Below, in pieces: positions 1 to 10,892 of a stretch of 64,000 bases of DNA (the first letter of the stretch is position 1; every line of letters starts with the position of its first letter). The notes beneath the pieces were generated by a model, which worked only from the letters and a program-made list of their open reading frames with translations, ran no database searches and had not been told where the DNA came from. The position numbers were made by a program, and so were the translations under genes. The stretch is from Alteribacter natronophilus (lineage in GTDB: Bacteria; Bacillota; Bacilli; Bacillales; Salisediminibacteriaceae). Location: positions 587,851-651,850 of the forward strand of contig NZ_VCRO01000002.1 in the NCBI RefSeq assembly GCF_006007885.1. The letters are read 5' to 3'.

Positions 1-125
1 TGCAACTGACCCGCTTACCGGGGGTCTGAAGCTATGCTCATCAAGGCACAAGCCACGGCGTATACTAACGTGAAAGTCTGAACTTTTTCCGATACTAATT
101 CCTCTTTGATTGGAGGCGTACCGAA

Positions 126-1151
126 ATGATTCGTCTAAATAATCTTCAAAAGCTGTTTCAGACCCGTGATGGTCAGGTGACAGCTGTGGATAATGTAAAC
201 CTCACGATCGAAAAAGGCGAAATTTTCGGCGTGATCGGCTACAGCGGAGCCGGTAAAAGTACCCTGATCCGGATGCTCAATATGCTTGAACGTCCAACTT
301 CCGGCCAGGTTGAAATTGAGGAAAGGGATATGGGGGACCTTTCCAAAAGTGAGCTCCGCCTGGCACGCCAGGGAATCGGCATGATCTTTCAGCATTTTAA
401 CCTTCTCTGGTCCAGAACGGTGAAAGATAATATTGCTTTTCCCCTTGAGATTGCAGGGGTTTCAAAGAAGAAAAGAAATGAACGGGTGGAAGAGCTCATC
501 AAGCTTGTAGGACTGGAAGGGCGCGGTGGTTCATACCCTTCCCAGCTCAGCGGCGGACAGAAGCAGCGTGTCGGAATCGCAAGAGCTCTGGCCAATAACC
601 CGGACGTCCTGCTGTGTGATGAAGCCACATCCGCACTGGACCCGAAAACGACAGATTCCATCCTCGATCTTCTTGTGGATATTAATGAAAAGCTCGGGCT
701 GACAATCGTACTTATTACTCACGAAATGCACGTGATTCGGAAAATCTGTCACCGGGTTGCTGTGATGGAACAGGGTCAGGTTGTAGAAGAGGGAGATGTC
801 CTAAACGTCTTCAGCCGTCCCCGCGAGGAAATGACGAAGGAGTTCGTCAAACAGGTGACCGAGCCGGAGGAAACGGAACAGGCACTTGCCCACCTGTTCG
901 GTGAAGAAGGCATCAGCCGTGTACTTCAGCTGACCTTTACGGGCAGTGATGCAAAAAAACACGTCATTACAGATGTGATCAGGAACTTTAACGTCAATGT
1001 GAATATTCTTCAGGGGAAAATCTCAACTACCCAGAACGGTTCCTACGGCTCTCTCTTTATCGGTCTTGATGGGGAGACGGAGGAAATGGACCGTGCCATT
1101 GCCTTTGTGAAAGAGCAGCAGGTTGAAGTGGAGGTGATCCACAGTGATTGA
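126..1151 (+). CDS. metN: Methionine ABC transporter, ATP-binding subunit MetN
   Basis: ATPase of the MetNPQ importer, working on the cytoplasmic face to power methionine uptake. Seen in the protein (341 aa): Walker A GYSGAGKST at residues 38-46, Q-loop Gln89, ABC signature LSGGQ at 141-145, Walker B Asp165-Glu166. The tail from about residue 268 is the NIL regulatory domain that marks MetN among ABC ATPases. A GGAGG lies just upstream of the ATG. Its end overlaps the permease start by 8 bp, implying coupled translation. The leader is cut by the window edge, so any S-box control that is common upstream of this operon in bacilli cannot be judged here. Confidence 0.97.
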   Translation: MIRLNNLQKLFQTRDGQVTAVDNVNLTIEKGEIFGVIGYSGAGKSTLIRMLNMLERPTSGQVEIEERDMGDLSKSELRLARQGIGMIFQHFNLLWSRTVKDNIAFPLEIAGVSKKKRNERVEELIKLVGLEGRGGSYPSQLSGGQKQRVGIARALANNPDVLLCDEATSALDPKTTDSILDLLVDINEKLGLTIVLITHEMHVIRKICHRVAVMEQGQVVEEGDVLNVFSRPREEMTKEFVKQVTEPEETEQALAHLFGEEGISRVLQLTFTGSDAKKHVITDVIRNFNVNVNILQGKISTTQNGSYGSLFIGLDGETEEMDRAIAFVKEQQVEVEVIHSD

Positions 1152-1812
1152 TCAGATCTTTCCGAATGTAAACTGGGTACGCCTGTGGGATGCCACACTT
1201 GAAACGATATATATGTCGGCAGTTTCGGTCTTTTTTACCTTTATTCTCGGTATTGCCCTGGGGCTTGTTCTGTTTCTGACAGCGAAAGGCAACCTATGGC
1301 AGAATGCAGCCGTTAATGGAGTCACAGCAGGGTTTGTTAACCTGTTCCGGTCCATTCCGTTTATTATTCTGCTTGTCCTGCTGATTCCGTTTACGAATGC
1401 CCTGATCGGTACAATGCTTGGGCCGTCAGCTGCCCTTCCGGCACTTATTTTCGGAGCAGCACCGTTCTATGCCAGAATGGTGGAAATTGCCCTGCGCGAG
1501 GTGGACAAGGGTGTTATAGAAGCCTCCCGTTCAATGGGGGCAACGCAAAGCCAGATTATCTTCAAGGTGCTGCTTCCTGAATCCATGCCGGCACTTATTT
1601 CAGGTATTACCGTAACGGCGATTGCCCTGATCAGCTATACAGCGATGGCCGGTGTCATCGGTGCCGGCGGACTCGGGGACTTTGCCTACCGTGAAGGTTT
1701 CCAGCGTTATAACGATGACGTTACGCTGGCAGCAACAATCGCCATTCTGATCGTCGTCTTTATCGTTCAGATCATCGGCGACCGGCTCACCCGGGTGCTG
1801 GATAAACGATAA
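1144..1812 (+). CDS. metP: Methionine ABC transporter, permease subunit MetP (MetI)
   Basis: Membrane subunit of the methionine importer, 222 aa, the usual size for the family. The sequence shows five hydrophobic segments and the cytoplasmic EAA loop (EASRSMGATQSQIIFKVLLP, about residues 127-146), which docks on MetN. The gene starts inside the end of metN. Its stop codon TAA (1810-1812) runs directly into the end of a repeated element (AAGCTGTTTTTGG...), so the element abuts, and partly supplies, the stop codon. The partner binding protein metQ follows only after this 300-bp element. Confidence 0.96.
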   Translation: MIDQIFPNVNWVRLWDATLETIYMSAVSVFFTFILGIALGLVLFLTAKGNLWQNAAVNGVTAGFVNLFRSIPFIILLVLLIPFTNALIGTMLGPSAALPALIFGAAPFYARMVEIALREVDKGVIEASRSMGATQSQIIFKVLLPESMPALISGITVTAIALISYTAMAGVIGAGGLGDFAYREGFQRYNDDVTLAATIAILIVVFIVQIIGDRLTRVLDKR

Positions 1813-2115
1813 GCTGTTTTTGGATAGATTGCTGTTTTCTATATAAATTATGGAGTGGAGGGTGGCGTCTCCTGCGGGAATAGCATCAGATGAAGACCCC
1901 GCAGGGACGAGCGTTTACATCGTGAGTTTGCTTCGAGCTGCTTCGACGCAGGTGCTCCGGAGCGATTCGGGCAGAGGAAGAAGCATGGTAACTACTCTGC
2001 TGGCTGAAGCGATGTCCGCGGCATAGAAGACACCGTGAAGCATGAACGGATGTCGCACTTGTGCCTGTGGTGAAAGCGACCTCCTGCAGCGGAATATAAC
2101 ATCAATTTTATGAGA
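1811..2115 (+). repeat. MITE-like repeat, copy A
   Basis: Intergenic element between metP and metQ. The left end AAGCTGTTTTTGGATAGATT resembles the reverse complement of the right ends of copies B and H. The core GTCTCCTGCGGGAATAGCAT, then GAAGACCCCGCAGGGACGAG, is nearly identical to the core of copy B at 3089-3357. Near its right end (about 2020-2075) it carries an extra stretch of some 50 bp that copy B lacks. No open frame of note. It places a large potential secondary structure between two genes of one transporter. Confidence 0.8.
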
Positions 2116-2174
2116 AGAGAAAAACGAGAAGATAATTTTAAGAGAGTAAACTACAAAAAGGGGATTTGATTACA

Positions 2175-3002
2175 ATGAAAAAAACACTTACATTTGGTAC
2201 TTTTGCAGCAACAGCAGGAATTCTTGCCGCCTGTGGAGGCGGAAACGGGGGAGACGGGGACGACAGCACGCTCGTAGTCGGGGCGACAAACATCCCCCAC
2301 TCCGAAATTCTCGAATTTGCCGAGCCGCTTCTTGAAGAAGAAGGAATCGACCTTCAAATTGAAGTTTTCAATGATTACGTTATGCCAAATCGTGCCCTTG
2401 CAAACGGTGAGCTTGATGCGAACTACTTCCAGCACGTGCCGTATCTTGAAGATCAGATGGAAGCGAACGAGGAATATGACTTTGTCAACGCAGGCGGTGT
2501 CCATATCGAGCCGATCGGTGTATACAGCCAGGAGTACGCTACTCTGGACGAACTTCCTGATGGAGCGGAAATTCTTATGAGTGACGCCCCATCTGATCAC
2601 GGCCGAATCCTTCTCATGCTTGAGGACGAAGGTGTCATTACACTTGAGGAAGGTGCAGGCACAGGCGCAACACTCGATGATATCGTGGACAACCCGAAAA
2701 ACCTTGACTTCCAGCCGAATTTCGAAGCTGCTCTTCTTCCAACAGCCTATGAGAACGGAGAAGGGGATGCTGTACTGATTAACTCCAACTTCGCACTTGA
2801 AGCGAACCTTGATCCAAATGAGGATTCCATCGCGATCGAAACATCCGATCTTGATAACCCGTACGTAAACATCATTACTGTACGAAGTGGCGATGAAGAT
2901 AACGAACAGATTCAGACCCTTGTTGACGTTCTCCGCTCTGAAGAAGTGAGGGACTTTATCGAGGAAGAGTACAACGGTGCGGTTGTACCGGCAGGTGAAT
3001 AA
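2175..3002 (+). CDS. metQ: Methionine-binding lipoprotein MetQ
   Basis: Substrate-binding lipoprotein of the methionine importer, anchored on the outer face of the membrane. The start is taken at the ATG at 2175 (275 aa) because AAAGGGG lies about 11 bp before it; an in-frame TTG at 2166 is too close to that site. The signal peptide ends in a lipobox LAAC with Cys20. The rest is a NlpA/MetQ-family periplasmic-type domain. Mature MetQ has 60 Asp/Glu but only 1 Lys and 5 Arg, an extreme acidity typical of exported proteins in salt- or alkali-loving bacilli. It is bracketed by two same-orientation copies of a repeated element. Confidence 0.95.
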   Translation: MKKTLTFGTFAATAGILAACGGGNGGDGDDSTLVVGATNIPHSEILEFAEPLLEEEGIDLQIEVFNDYVMPNRALANGELDANYFQHVPYLEDQMEANEEYDFVNAGGVHIEPIGVYSQEYATLDELPDGAEILMSDAPSDHGRILLMLEDEGVITLEEGAGTGATLDDIVDNPKNLDFQPNFEAALLPTAYENGEGDAVLINSNFALEANLDPNEDSIAIETSDLDNPYVNIITVRSGDEDNEQIQTLVDVLRSEEVRDFIEEEYNGAVVPAGE

Positions 3003-3013
3003 TGTATTTTTAT

Positions 3014-3042
3014 GCTCTCCCCTTTTCGGGAGGGCGTTTTTT
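3014..3042 (+). terminator. Rho-independent terminator after metQ
   Basis: Stem GCTCTCCC / GGGAGGGC with a six-base loop, followed by GTTTTTTG. It lies 11 bp after the metQ stop and closes the metNPQ unit. Confidence 0.85.
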
Positions 3043-3088
3043 GCCTGAAAAACCTGCTGGTACGGAGTACATGGATATTTCCCGCCAG

Positions 3089-3357
3089 GGTGTGTTCGTA
3101 TACATTGTTGTTATTGACCAAATTAATTATGCAGCGAAAGGCGGCGACTCCTGCGGGAATAGCATCAGGTGAAGACCCCGCAGGGACGAGCGTTTACATC
3201 GTGAATCCACTTCGAGCTGCTTCGACGCAGACACTTCGAAGCGAAACTGGAAGAGGAAGAAGCACGCTAACATCTGTTGCGGGCTGAAGCGATGCCCGCG
3301 GAAAGCGTCCGCCTGCAGCGGAATAAAACAACAATCTTTCCGAAAACAGCTTCCCGC
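3089..3357 (+). repeat. MITE-like repeat, copy B
   Basis: Well-preserved copy. The left end TGTGTTCGTATACATTGTTG and the right end (reverse complement AAGCTGTTTTCGGAAAGATT) are imperfect inverted repeats of each other. Inside are GGCGACTCCTGCGGGAATAG and CCCGCGGAAAGCGTCCGCCT. Same orientation as copy A. The left 70 bp match the complement of copy H (51.8 kb) almost base for base. Confidence 0.85.
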
Positions 3358-3517
3358 TAAGAACAGAAAATCCTGATAAAAGCTGATAAACCTCCGTCCT
3401 GTCCGGCCCGCACATTCCTTACCATGACGCTCACACACAAAAAAGTAAGCCGGCATAATCATCACGCTCTCTGCAAAGACTAAACGCTGTGAAATGAAAA
3501 GAAGGAGAGATGAACCC

Positions 3518-3895
3518 ATGGAACATCAGCAGCACAAAGAGACAGGCTCGTACATTCAGGAAGCCCTTCACGACTACAAGGCGGGATTCGGACAGTTCAG
3601 CAGACAGATGCCTGAAATTGCCCATAAATACGCGGAGTTCACAGAAGCATGCTTCGAGGAGGGGAAGCTGACGCAAAAGGAAAAGCAGCTCATCGCTCTC
3701 GGAATCGGCATTTACTCACAGGATGAGTACTGCATCATTTACCACACAAAAGGATGTCTGGATCAGGGATGTACGCAGGAGGAAATTCTTGAAGCTGTGG
3801 CGGTTACCGGTGCCTTTGGCGGTGGTGCAGCCATGAGCCAGGCCTTTACCCTTGTGGAACAGTGCCTGACAGAGCTTGACCAGCAGACGCATTAA
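3518..3895 (+). CDS. Carboxymuconolactone decarboxylase family (AhpD-like) protein
   Basis: Small all-helical protein (125 aa from the ATG at 3518; GAAGGAG ten bases upstream selects this start over the in-frame ATG at 3494). The segment [30 protein letters not shown] is the CMD/AhpD core: helix, then a Cys and a His on the next helix. Classical AhpD has a CxxC pair; here only one Cys (in EYCIIYH) occupies that site, with a second Cys eight residues on, so peroxidase-reductase activity is doubtful. A role in detoxification or redox chemistry is inference. It is a single-gene unit with its own terminator. Confidence 0.8.
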   Translation: MEHQQHKETGSYIQEALHDYKAGFGQFSRQMPEIAHKYAEFTEACFEEGKLTQKEKQLIALGIGIYSQDEYCIIYHTKGCLDQGCTQEEILEAVAVTGAFGGGAAMSQAFTLVEQCLTELDQQTH

Positions 3896-3913
3896 TCACG
3901 CTGACATGCCATT

Positions 3914-3948
3914 CACCGGGTCCTATTCGAGGGATCCGGTGTTTTTTT
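3914..3948 (+). terminator. Terminator after the AhpD-like gene
   Basis: Stem CACCGGGTCC / GGATCCGGTG around a TATTCGAG loop, then seven T residues. Confidence 0.88.
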
Positions 3949-4207
3949 ATGCATTTAAGGGATATTGTAGGTGTGAGGGTGGTGAGGAAAATGGGCACCG
4001 AATTTTCAGTCAATTCAAGGCGAGAGCCCTGATTACCCTCGTTGGTGCACAGGGGATACCGTGATACAATATGATGTGTTAAGAAGGTCACAAACAATGG
4101 AGATCAAAAAAACAAGTTTACAGCAATACCTAATGTGGTAGTTGTACCTTGTCAGATCTTCTGACCAAAAAATTTGAAAGGATTGATTTATTATCCATCA
4201 GATTCAG

Positions 4208-4378
4208 ATGAATCACACGAGCGAGATGGAAAAAGGAATGCAGCAGGCACACGGTATGAGTTACGCGGAATACGGGAGAACCCTTGATAACGTAATGAAG
4301 GTGGAACTGAAGCGTGAGAAGGATCATAAAGAGAGCAATAAGATCGTCCAGGAGCACCTTGGCCAGCTGAAGACCTGA
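4208..4378 (+). CDS. Small hypothetical protein, 56 aa
   Basis: Reading frame of 56 codons beginning MNHTSEMEKGMQQAHGMSYA. It is charged, soluble and helix-rich with no membrane segment or Cys. I do not recognise the family. Support: a strong terminator 42 bp after the stop, and coding-like composition with Bacillus-style codon use. Against: no good ribosome-binding site at the proper distance (GAAAGGA is 26 bp upstream, which would fit a non-ATG start near 4190). About 110 bp upstream a 14-codon frame (ATG at 4096, MEIKKTSLQQYLMW) hints that this could be the remains of a longer gene. The stretch 3949-4207 shows nothing else. Confidence 0.45.
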   Translation: MNHTSEMEKGMQQAHGMSYAEYGRTLDNVMKVELKREKDHKESNKIVQEHLGQLKT

Positions 4379-4420
4379 ACATAAATCATAATCAACAACC
4401 AACATAAAGGGACTAAAAAG

Positions 4421-4455
4421 GGCCGGTATGCAGCTTAAGCATACCGGCCTTTCAG
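4421..4455 (+). terminator. Terminator after the small gene
   Basis: Eleven-base-pair perfect stem GGCCGGTATGC / GCATACCGGCC with loop AGCTTAA, followed by TTTCAGGTTTT. The stem is strong but the T tract is interrupted. Confidence 0.8.
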
Positions 4456-4592
4456 GTTTTGAGTTCAGTATAAGGTATGAACCGTCCATTCGATGGAAAA
4501 ATACTTAAAGATTGCCGCTGAATTGAATAACCTTCGCTAAATATGTTTGAATATAGGACAGGGTGTCGTTTGCCCTTGAACTCACTTTTCAT

Positions 4593-4629
4593 TTGATTTA
4601 AAATTGTAATGAGAATAAACTGAGAATGG
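4593..4629 (+). promoter_or_regulatory. Candidate suf promoter with Fur-like direct repeat
   Basis: TTGATT (4593-4598), 17 bp, TAAACT (4616-4621) is a plausible sigma-A promoter 90 bp ahead of sufC. It overlaps two copies of TGAGAAT (4610-4616 and 4621-4627), 11 bp apart. TGAGAAT is the core of Fur-type iron boxes, but the expected inverted symmetry is missing, so iron control is only a suggestion. Confidence 0.35.
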
Positions 4630-4713
4630 GTCTAATGCATTCTTACACACGTTCATCCGTCCATGGTGCGTAAATCAGCGCGGCCATGAAAAAATAAATG
4701 GAGGTTAGAGCAA

Positions 4714-5496
4714 ATGACTGCACCAAACTTAAAAGTTGAAGATCTTCATGTATCCATTGAAGAGAAAGAGATCCTGAAAGGATTTGGAATTGAAGTTAAA
4801 GGCGGCGAGATCCATGCGATCATGGGACCTAACGGTACCGGTAAATCCACCCTTGCTTCTGCTCTGATGGGACATCCTAAATATGAAGTAACAAGCGGTA
4901 AGGCATCTTTCAATGGAGAAGACCTATTTGAAATGGAAGTTGACGAGCGTGCTCGCGCAGGGCTTTTCCTTGCGATGCAGTATCCGTCTGAAATCAGCGG
5001 TGTTACTAATGCAGACTTCATCCGTTCCGCCATTAACGCGGGCAAAGAAGAAGGCGACGAAATCTCCCTTATGAAATTCATCCGTAAGATGGATGATAAA
5101 ATGGGAACGCTTGAAATTGATGAATCATTCCAGCACCGTTATCTGAACGAAGGTTTTTCAGGCGGTGAGAAGAAGCGTAACGAAATTCTTCAGCTGCTTA
5201 TGCTTGAGCCGAAAATTGCCATTCTTGACGAAATTGACTCCGGTCTTGACATCGACGCACTGAAAGTTGTTGCAAAAGGAATCAATGACATGCGCAGCGA
5301 CGATTTCGGCTGCCTGATCATCACCCACTACCAGCGTCTGCTTAACTACATCAAACCGGACAAGGTTCACGTAATGATGCAGGGCCGCATTGTGAAATCC
5401 GGTGGACCTGAGCTTGCTGAAAAGCTTGAAGCGCAGGGCTACGACTGGATTAAGGATGAGCTCGGTATCGAAGACGAGACTGTAGGTCAGGAATAA
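4714..5496 (+). CDS. sufC: Fe-S cluster assembly ATPase SufC
   Basis: Cytoplasmic ABC-type ATPase that pairs with SufB and SufD in the scaffold complex where Fe-S clusters are built. In the 260-aa protein, Walker A GPNGTGKST is at residues 38-46, the SufC-type signature FSGGEKKRNEI near 149-159 and Walker B ILDEIDSGLD near 173-182. There are no membrane segments, as expected for SufC. GGAGGT precedes the ATG. It is the first gene of the sufCDSUB order known from B. subtilis; sufD begins 29 bp later behind AAGGAGGAGG. Confidence 0.97.
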   Translation: MTAPNLKVEDLHVSIEEKEILKGFGIEVKGGEIHAIMGPNGTGKSTLASALMGHPKYEVTSGKASFNGEDLFEMEVDERARAGLFLAMQYPSEISGVTNADFIRSAINAGKEEGDEISLMKFIRKMDDKMGTLEIDESFQHRYLNEGFSGGEKKRNEILQLLMLEPKIAILDEIDSGLDIDALKVVAKGINDMRSDDFGCLIITHYQRLLNYIKPDKVHVMMQGRIVKSGGPELAEKLEAQGYDWIKDELGIEDETVGQE

Positions 5497-5525
5497 TAGC
5501 GGTTTTTAAGGAGGAGGAAAAGAGT

Positions 5526-8486
<2,961 letters not shown>

Positions 8487-8530
8487 GCGTGCCTGTGCAT
8501 CCATCATTAGGAACTGAATCACAGCGCAGT

Positions 8531-8640
8531 TGAACGCCCGCAGCGAGACTCCTGCGGCAGTGGGGGCCAGGGTGAGACCCCGGAGCCGAAGGTGAGGAGG
8601 CTCACCGGCACCGCCGCGGAAAGCGAGCGGAGGGCGTTCA
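8531..8640. repeat. Palindromic intergenic repeat (second family)
   Basis: A 110-bp GC-rich element bounded by a perfect 9-bp inverted repeat TGAACGCCC / GGGCGTTCA, with further inner symmetry (CCGCAGCGAGACTCCTGCGG against CCGCGGAAAGCGAGCGG). It shares the CTCCTGCGG / CCGCGGAAAGCG words with the larger repeat family but is much shorter and has different ends. It sits between sufU and sufB. No coding potential. Confidence 0.75.
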
Positions 8641-8818
8641 GCGAAGCGTTTATTTATGGTGTTTATCAGTCCCCCCGGGTAGCCTCACAGCACCTTATCG
8701 TGTAAAATAGAAACAAATGACCCGGTCATAAGAAAGCTTCCCTTTATGACTGAACAAGTGATGTCGGGTGTAGGAAGCACGGTCTGTTTGACAGAATCAA
8801 AAAGGGAGGTAATTTTAC

Positions 8819-10216
8819 ATGGCAAAGAAAATGCCTGAAATCGGGGAATATCAGTATGGTTTTTCCGATAAGGACGTGTCGATCTTCCGTTCAAAGCGCG
8901 GACTGACAAAAGAAATCGTCGAGGAAATTTCCCGTATGAAAGAAGAACCTCAGTGGATGCTCGATTTCCGTCTGAAGTCTCTTGAACAGTTTTATAAAAT
9001 GCCAATGCCTCAGTGGGGCGGTGACCTCAGCGAGCTCGATTTTGACGAGATTACGTACTATGTAAAGCCGTCTGAAAAGTCCGAGCGTTCCTGGGATGAA
9101 GTACCTGAGGAAATTAAGAACACTTTTGACAAACTCGGAATTCCTGAAGCAGAGCAGAAATACCTTGCCGGTGTATCTGCCCAGTACGAATCCGAGGTTG
9201 TATATCACAACATGAAAGAAGAGCTCACAGAGCAGGGAATACTTTTTAAAGATACAGATACAGCTCTGAAAGAGGATGAGGAAATCTTCCGCGAGCACTT
9301 CGGTAAAGTGATTCCGCCTTCTGACAACAAGTTTGCGGCACTTAACTCAGCTGTATGGTCCGGTGGATCATTCATCTACGTGCCAAAAGGAATTAAAGTG
9401 GATACGCCTCTTCAGGCTTACTTCCGTATTAACTCCGAAAACATGGGACAGTTCGAGCGTACACTGATCATTGCCGATGAAGACAGCTCTGTACACTACG
9501 TTGAAGGCTGTACGGCTCCGGTTTACACAACGAACTCTCTTCACAGTGCGGTTGTTGAAATCATTGTTAAAAAGAATGCCTACTGCCGGTATACAACTAT
9601 CCAGAACTGGGCGCCTAACGTATTCAACCTCGTAACGAAGCGTGCGGTGGCTGAAGAAGGTGCCAACATGGAGTGGGTTGACGGTAACATCGGTTCCAAA
9701 CTGACGATGAAATATCCCGCCGTCGTTATGAAAGGCCGCGGCGCCCGCGGAAACATCCTTTCCATTGCGATTGCAGGTAAAGGACAGCACCAGGATGCAG
9801 GGGCGAAAGTTCACCACCTGGCACCGGATTGCTCCTCCACGATCGTTTCAAAATCCATCTCCAAGCAGGGTGGTAAAGTAACGTATCGCGGAATCTGTCA
9901 CTTCGGACGTAAGTCTGAAGGATCAAAATCCAAGATTGAGTGTGATACGCTTATCATGGATAACGAGTCCACTTCAGATACGATTCCGTACAACGAGATC
10001 TTCAACAACGACATTACGCTTGAGCACGAAGCGACTGTATCGAAAGTTTCCGAAGAGCAGCTCTTCTATCTGATGAGCCGCGGTGTTTCCGAGCAGGAAG
10101 CAACGGAAATGATCGTGATGGGCTTCATCGAGCCGTTCACAAAAGAACTTCCAATGGAATATGCCGTTGAGATGAACCGTCTTATCAAGTTCGAGATGGA
10201 AGGTTCAATCGGTTAA
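8819..10216 (+). CDS. sufB: Fe-S cluster assembly scaffold SufB
   Basis: Main scaffold subunit of SufBCD, on which the nascent Fe-S cluster is formed (465 aa, typical length). The C-terminal SufBD core contains [19 protein letters not shown] with a conserved Cys, and [20 protein letters not shown], the region equivalent to the SufD His motif. AAGGGAGG precedes the ATG. It is separated from sufU by 332 bp including a palindromic repeat. A strong terminator follows, shared with the convergent gene downstream. Confidence 0.97.
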   Translation: MAKKMPEIGEYQYGFSDKDVSIFRSKRGLTKEIVEEISRMKEEPQWMLDFRLKSLEQFYKMPMPQWGGDLSELDFDEITYYVKPSEKSERSWDEVPEEIKNTFDKLGIPEAEQKYLAGVSAQYESEVVYHNMKEELTEQGILFKDTDTALKEDEEIFREHFGKVIPPSDNKFAALNSAVWSGGSFIYVPKGIKVDTPLQAYFRINSENMGQFERTLIIADEDSSVHYVEGCTAPVYTTNSLHSAVVEIIVKKNAYCRYTTIQNWAPNVFNLVTKRAVAEEGANMEWVDGNIGSKLTMKYPAVVMKGRGARGNILSIAIAGKGQHQDAGAKVHHLAPDCSSTIVSKSISKQGGKVTYRGICHFGRKSEGSKSKIECDTLIMDNESTSDTIPYNEIFNNDITLEHEATVSKVSEEQLFYLMSRGVSEQEATEMIVMGFIEPFTKELPMEYAVEMNRLIKFEMEGSIG

Positions 10217-10238
10217 TCCAGACGGTTAACACAATAAT

Positions 10239-10274
10239 CGAAGGCCCGGGGGTAATTCTCCGGGCCTTCGTTTT
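10239..10274. terminator. Terminator after sufB
   Basis: Stem CGAAGGCCCGG / CCGGGCCTTCG with loop GGGTAATTCT, followed by TTTTG. It lies between sufB and the oppositely oriented 91-aa gene. Confidence 0.9.
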
Positions 10275-10295
10275 GTCATCCTCCCCAGCGGATCA

Positions 10296-10571
10296 TTAGT
10301 AGTAGTAGTAGTAGTAGGGAGGGTAAGAGTAGAAGGGAGGCGGATAAGGCGGGTAATAGTAGCCTGGTCCGCTGAACAGCGCACTTCCGAGAAGGCTTCC
10401 TGCAAACCCTCCCAGGAACGGGCCGCCGAATCCGCCACCCCAGCCGCCACCCCATCCGGGTCTCGGCCGGCCGCCACCATGCCAGCCGCCACCACCGCCC
10501 CATCCTGGGCGTCTGCGGCTGAAGTCAGGACTGTACTGTGTATAAGTTCCTTCATAAGGCTGATGATTCAT
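10296..10571 (-). CDS. Glycine/tyrosine-rich small protein
   Basis: A 91-aa low-complexity protein: an N-terminal 20 residues of ordinary composition, a Gly-Trp-Arg-rich middle (PGWGGGGGWHGGGRPRPGWG) with a short hydrophobic glycine-rich stretch (FLGGFAGSLLGSALF), and a Tyr/Pro-rich tail ending in six tyrosines encoded by a TAC run. Such compositions occur in Bacillus spore-coat and surface proteins, but I do not recognise a named family. The start is the first ATG of the frame. The TAC run before the stop could expand or shrink by slippage. Confidence 0.6.
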   Translation of the reverse strand: MNHQPYEGTYTQYSPDFSRRRPGWGGGGGWHGGGRPRPGWGGGWGGGFGGPFLGGFAGSLLGSALFSGPGYYYPPYPPPFYSYPPYYYYYY

Positions 10572-10892
10572 TCATTTAACCCCTTTCAATGTAACACCCC
10601 GATCATAGGATTTTCCGGAGTTGTTCCAGTCTGCCCCCTAACGTCTCCTGCCTTAAATGGGGCAGGAAAAGCAAAAGGGTATTCACACATCAGCATATGT
10701 ACTAAAATAGATTGCGTATAGGCATTATCCCAGGTTTTCAGGGCTGGTGCCGGTTTATTAAATCATGTAACGGAATCACCATAAACGTCAGTCTGAAACA
10801 CCCATGATCAGAAACTCTTACATAGGAAAAAATACGGACGCCCTTTTACTTTTATCTGAAGAGCCTATGGGGCGGCAGGAGAGGAGAAACAG
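10572..10892. other. Divergent intergenic region, 321 bp
   Basis: Lies between two divergently read genes and must hold both promoters. A small hairpin CCTGCC / GGCAGG is at 10647-10666. No clear operator, RNA or open frame was seen. Confidence 0.5.

Noticed and set aside
1-125. SAM-I (S-box) riboswitch before metN
   Set aside because: A CTAATTCC word is present, but the GATGAAACC/GGCAACC core and a following terminator are missing in the visible part.
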